Source of the DNA: Dactylosporangium fulvum
GTDB lineage: Bacteria; Actinomycetota; Actinomycetes; Mycobacteriales; Micromonosporaceae
NCBI RefSeq assembly: GCF_025137375.1
Contig: NZ_CP073720.1
Span: 8,952,501 to 9,016,500 of the forward strand
Reading direction: 5' to 3'
DNA length: 64,000 nucleotides
A program made the translations under genes and the position numbers. The stretch's first letter is position 1. Each line of letters begins with the position of its first letter. The notes beneath the pieces were generated by a model, which did not search any database, was not told the DNA's origin, and saw nothing but the letters and a program-made list of their open reading frames with translations. Below, one piece after another: positions 60,520 through 64,000 of this stretch.

Positions 60520-62340
60520 TCAGCGGAGCAGGGCCACGTTGTCGAACCAGCCGACCTCGAGCACCAGGGACAGGTCGACCGGGGCCGGCGAGCCGTCCTG
60601 CTGGATCACGGCCAGGCGCCAGCCGTCGGCGACGAGCCCGGCGAGCTGTTCGGCGAACGCCGGCCAGCGCTCGCCCATCCGGTTGCGCACCACCTCGACC
60701 GCGATCGCGACATCCTGCGCCCCCGCCAGCCAGCCGGCCATCCCGGCCAGCACATCGGCCTCGGCGCCCTCCACGTCGATCTTCACCAGCCGTGGGCGGT
60801 GCTCCAGCAGCACGGGATCCAGCGGTACGGCGTCGACCGCCACCTCGTCGTGACGGTCGACCCTGAAATGTCCCGCGTACCAGTCGTCGTGCCGCAGCAG
60901 GGAACCGTTGCCCTGGAAGCGTTCGCTCAGGTGGAACGTCAGGGTCTCGGCGCGGGACCAGGCGGCCTGCTCACGGACCTCGACCCAGTCGTTGTAGTAG
61001 TTGACGGCCACGTTGTCGCGCAGCAGGGCCGCCTGGCGGGGGCTCGCCTCGTAGGCGACGACCCGGCCCCGCCGGCCGACGGTGCGGGCCATGAAGACCG
61101 TGAGCGCCCCGATGTTGGCGCCGACGTCGAAGGCGGTGTCGCCGGGGCGCAGCCAGCTCCTGACGAAGCCGCAGAGGGCCGGGTCGAAGACGCCGTTGAG
61201 GACCAGGTCCGGGGTGAGGCTCATGTCGGCGCCGTCGCAGTAGAGCTTGTCGCCCCACACGGTGCGCACGAGCACCCGACCGCCGCCGACGTACACGGCG
61301 GTGTGCGTCGACGGCGGCGGCGGCGGCGCGGAGGGTGCCGGAACCTGGGCGGCGGGACGGCCCAGCGCCTGCAGGGAGCGGGCGTTCTCGGCCGGGTCCG
61401 CGCTCAGCTCGACCCGGACCTTCGCGGGCAGGGAGCTGCCCTCCGGCTCGCCGTAGACCACGATGTCGGGCAGGTCGCGCCCGTCGGCCAGCTGTTGCAT
61501 CACGCCGGCGACGGCGTCGCCCACCGCCTCCGTCACCTCGGGCACGCCCTTCACGACGAGGGCCAGTTCCGCGCCGGGGACGGCCGACGCGGCGTCCAGC
61601 GCGCCCGACAGCACGGCCACGCCGGGCTCCACGAGGTCGGGGTCGACGGTGACGAGGATCCGCTCGACGGTCCGGCTCAGGGGTACCACCTCCTCCGCTT
61701 TCGGCTTTTCGACGTGCCACGACTTCGCCCAGTGGTGGGCGGCGTACGCGTCCGGGAACTCCTCGCCCGCGCGGTGCGGCTCGGTCCAGTGGTACGGGTA
61801 GAAGAGCTCCGGCCCGAAGACGCTCGGGACCGGGTGACCGAGGGCGTCCTGCTCGATCAGGGTCCGGGTGAGCAGCTCCGGCCCGGTCTGCTCGTTGGGC
61901 GGACGTCCGGGCAGCCACGCCATCGAGTCGGCCAGGGCCGCCACCACGGCGGCGAAGAAGGGATGGCCGGGTTCGCAGCCGAGCAGCCCGATGCTCGCCC
62001 GGAAGCCGTCCTCGCGGGCGCAGAACGCGTCGACCCCGCCGAGGAGCGGTTCGATGTTGCGGAAGCACTCGAAGTCGGTGTCGAGATAGACGCCGCCGTG
62101 GGCGAGCAGCAGCTCGTACCGGAAGATGTCGGCCTTCTGCGCCATCGTCGTGGCGGCGTCGAAGGCGGCCTGGTTGACCAGCGGCGGGACGTCCTCCTCC
62201 CGCCACAGCCGCAGCGCCCAGTCCGGGTGGTGCCGCGCCCACGTCTCGCCGAACGCCTGCTCGCGGGCGGGTATCGGACCGCCGAACCAGATGCGGTGGA
62301 AGACCCTGGGGATGCGCAACTGCTGGAGCACGGCCGTCAT
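60520..62340 (-). CDS. GT32-like glycosyltransferase fused to an FkbM methyltransferase (606 aa)
   Basis: N-terminal residues 1 to about 240: glycosyltransferase with DXD motif of the GT32 kind (IPRVFHRIWFGGPIPA, ADIFRYELLLAHGGVYLDTDFECF). Middle (about 240-345) is a linker ending in a Pro run. C-terminal about 345-606: FkbM-family SAM-dependent methyltransferase (GDTAFDVGANIGALTVFMAR, VVAYEASPRQAALLRDNVAVN, RLVKIDVEGAEADVLAGM). The pair would transfer a sugar and methylate it. ATG at 62338-62340 overlaps the stop of the upstream glycosyltransferase. No sigma-28 site is seen in the window; its operon begins beyond the right edge. Confidence 0.85.
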   Translation of the reverse strand: MTAVLQQLRIPRVFHRIWFGGPIPAREQAFGETWARHHPDWALRLWREEDVPPLVNQAAFDAATTMAQKADIFRYELLLAHGGVYLDTDFECFRNIEPLLGGVDAFCAREDGFRASIGLLGCEPGHPFFAAVVAALADSMAWLPGRPPNEQTGPELLTRTLIEQDALGHPVPSVFGPELFYPYHWTEPHRAGEEFPDAYAAHHWAKSWHVEKPKAEEVVPLSRTVERILVTVDPDLVEPGVAVLSGALDAASAVPGAELALVVKGVPEVTEAVGDAVAGVMQQLADGRDLPDIVVYGEPEGSSLPAKVRVELSADPAENARSLQALGRPAAQVPAPSAPPPPPSTHTAVYVGGGRVLVRTVWGDKLYCDGADMSLTPDLVLNGVFDPALCGFVRSWLRPGDTAFDVGANIGALTVFMARTVGRRGRVVAYEASPRQAALLRDNVAVNYYNDWVEVREQAAWSRAETLTFHLSERFQGNGSLLRHDDWYAGHFRVDRHDEVAVDAVPLDPVLLEHRPRLVKIDVEGAEADVLAGMAGWLAGAQDVAIAVEVVRNRMGERWPAFAEQLAGLVADGWRLAVIQQDGSPAPVDLSLVLEVGWFDNVALLR

Positions 62341-64000
62341 CGGAAGCTCCCGACCAGGTCACGGGTATGCAGCAGGCGGCGCAGGGAGTCGCTGATCGTG
62401 CCGCGCGGCAGCGGGAGGGCGTGCCGGGCCGGGTCGTGGCCGTCGACCGGGGTGAACGAGGCGACCACGTCGCACGCCCGCCACAGGTCGTCGGCGTCGT
62501 CGCAGGCGAGCACCTCGACGTTGCCGCTGCCGGTGAACGTGTGGCCCGGGGGCACGCCCACGACCAGTACCGCCGCATCCTCCGGCGCGTCGGCCAACTC
62601 CTGCGCCACCTCGCCCAGCAGCGGCGACAACGCGCTGATGCCGACCCGCAACGGCCGGCCCTCCTCCCGGGCGGCCGCCCGGCGGGCGACCAGCAGCCAG
62701 CCGAGGCTCGCCTCGATCGAGCTGATCGTCACGAGGTCGGAGTGCAGCCGGTCGAGCAGCGTGCCCTTGCCGTGCGGGTCCGGTAGCTTCCGCAGCGCCT
62801 CCAGGGTCGTCGGCCAGTTCGCGGTGAGCAGCCGCAGCCGGGCGTCGGCCCGGCGGGCGAGCTTGCGCGCCGTGGCCTCATACGTGCTGCTGCGGAACAC
62901 CGGGTGGGTGCGCAGCGCCGGGTGCCGCTCGGCGAGGTGCGCCCGGGCCTGGCCGACGCGCCCGGCCCGGCGCATCAGCGACAGCGCGTCGAGCCCGATC
63001 CGGACCCGCTGCACGGCGTGCCGGTTGTGCACGACCCGCAGGCCGCGGGGTTTGCCGGCGAGACGGTACGCGAGGTCCGCGTCCTCGGCGAACGAGACCT
63101 CGAAGCGGGTGTCGCCGAGCACCGACCGGCGGATCGTCGAGCGGCCGCCCCAGAACTGGTACCAGTCGCCGACGCTCAGGTGCCGCAGGCCCTCGTGGCT
63201 CATGTAGACCATCCCGCGGAACGCCAGCCAGGCCTCGACGCTGGTGGCGCGGTCGGCGGTCGGGCCGGTCCAGCCGAGGACGGCGTCGACCTCGTCGCCG
63301 TGTTCGAGGTATGTGCGCAGGTGCTCGGCGAGGCAGCGCGGCGCGGGTTCGTCGTCGTCGTCGAGGAAGAACAGGATGTCGCCGCGGCTCGCCTCGATGC
63401 CGGCGTTGCGGGCCTCGCCGAGGCCGACGTTCTGGTCGAGCCGGATGAAGGTGAGGTCGAGCCGGTCCAGGAACGGCAGCACGATCGGCTCGGCGCTCTC
63501 CGCGGACCCGTCGTCGACCACCACCACGTGGAACCGCTCGCGGGGCAGCGTCTGCCGGCACAGCGCGGCGAGACACTCGTGCAACGGCCCCGGCCGCTGG
63601 TACGTGGTGACGACGACGCTCATCGTCAGGTCGGTCTCCGGCGGTTCCAGCTCGCCGGCGAGCTCGCGGTACACGTCGGCCCACCCCTTGCCGGCCCGCG
63701 GGCTGGAGTGGTCGAGGACCGGGCTGCCCGGATCGAGCCAGTCCGCCTGGAGGCCGCGGTGGTCGGCGACACAGACGAGGTCGGCGCGGGTGAACTGGTC
63801 CGCGAGGAAGGCCCGGGCGGACTCCCCGCGCGGCGGCAGCCAGCCGGTGTGGACGCTGGTGACGAGCGGGATGCCGAGCAGCCACACGCGTTCCAGCATC
63901 GCGGCGTCGGCGAGCTCCCCGGCGAGGTGCACGTGGACGGCGTCGACGGGCCGGTCGACGAACAGCTCGGCGAGCAGCCTTTCGGTGGGCGTGTCACCGT
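62337..64000 (-). CDS. Glycosyltransferase, N-terminal part beyond the window
   Basis: Open to the right edge, 554 codons visible. The first part visible (VDAVHVHLAGELADAAMLERVWLLGIPLVTSVH) looks like the N-terminal half of a GT4-type fold. From about residue 130 a GT2 domain follows: MSVVVTTYQRPGPLHECLAALCRQ, VVVDDGSAESAE, NVGLGEARNAGIEASRGDILFFLDDDDEPAPRCL and FAEDADLAYRLAG. The C-terminal 200 residues include TWPTTLEAL-like LTANWPTTLEALRKL and a Rossmann-like GVPPGHTFTGSGNVEVLACDDADDLWRAC. Stop overlaps the start of the GT32/FkbM gene. Probably part of a surface or flagellin glycan cluster. Confidence 0.8.
   Translation of the reverse strand, partial: GDTPTERLLAELFVDRPVDAVHVHLAGELADAAMLERVWLLGIPLVTSVHTGWLPPRGESARAFLADQFTRADLVCVADHRGLQADWLDPGSPVLDHSSPRAGKGWADVYRELAGELEPPETDLTMSVVVTTYQRPGPLHECLAALCRQTLPRERFHVVVVDDGSAESAEPIVLPFLDRLDLTFIRLDQNVGLGEARNAGIEASRGDILFFLDDDDEPAPRCLAEHLRTYLEHGDEVDAVLGWTGPTADRATSVEAWLAFRGMVYMSHEGLRHLSVGDWYQFWGGRSTIRRSVLGDTRFEVSFAEDADLAYRLAGKPRGLRVVHNRHAVQRVRIGLDALSLMRRAGRVGQARAHLAERHPALRTHPVFRSSTYEATARKLARRADARLRLLTANWPTTLEALRKLPDPHGKGTLLDRLHSDLVTISSIEASLGWLLVARRAAAREEGRPLRVGISALSPLLGEVAQELADAPEDAAVLVVGVPPGHTFTGSGNVEVLACDDADDLWRACDVVASFTPVDGHDPARHALPLPRGTISDSLRRLLHTRDLVGSFR

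Overview
The window is high-GC DNA with GTG starts, leaderless-looking genes and tail-to-tail packed ORFs, typical of an actinomycete. A complete late-flagellar block (flgN, flgK, flgL, fliW, csrA, fliA-type sigma factor, three flagellins, fliD, fliS), an EttA/LepA core region, cobalamin genes and many GAF/PAS kinases point to a motile Micromonosporaceae-like organism (Actinoplanes/Dactylosporangium type). The genus is inference; no rRNA or tRNA gene was seen.

Layout. 1-4.5 kb: lepA (cut by the left edge), a YbjN-like gene, a small unknown gene, a thioesterase and ettA, all on the minus strand. 4.6-8.8 kb: trehalose metabolism, otsA followed by an otsB-GH15 fusion, separated by a palindromic repeat. 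8.8-18 kb: cobalamin/siroheme genes (cysG, cobT, cobC-like, cobB) interrupted by a class A penicillin-binding protein and a GNAT gene. CobB lacks the usual amidotransferase cysteine and carries a tail of about 550 residues. 18-24 kb: SURF1, ATP-dependent DNA ligase, and a diguanylate cyclase facing a degenerate-GGDEF/EAL protein. 24-29 kb: secreted GH26-like and subtilisin-like enzymes and an SRPBCC protein.

29-41 kb is a signalling block. A receiver protein, a membrane-anchored HEAT-repeat protein and a membrane GT2 form an overlapping operon on the plus strand. Its last gene overlaps tail-to-tail a GAF-PAS kinase that ends a second operon (kinase, OmpR regulator, PHP protein, kinase). Two more kinases, one with a degenerate ATPase domain, and a NarL-type regulator follow. 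A 101/104-bp inverted duplication brackets the receiver gene. 41-43 kb: a secreted matrixin-like protease and a glucosaminidase. 43.2-46.5 kb: a small accessory patch with an integrase remnant, a SUKH protein, small membrane proteins, a frameshifted gene and two long perfect palindromes.

46.5-64 kb is the motility region: a chemoreceptor, csrA-fliW-flgL-flgK-flgN (minus), the sigma factor, three monocistronic flagellin genes, fliD, fliS, a FliT-sized gene and a two-domain glycosyltransferase, then an FkbM/GT32 fusion and a partial glycosyltransferase on the minus strand. Six sites share the spacing CTyRN-N15-GYCGAyNN and sit before the flgN operon, the chemoreceptor, each flagellin and the glycosyltransferase. 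They look like the regulon of the adjacent sigma factor. Each flagellin leader also has a hairpin with an A(C/G)GGA(C/T) loop upstream of its ribosome binding site, which fits CsrA/FliW control.
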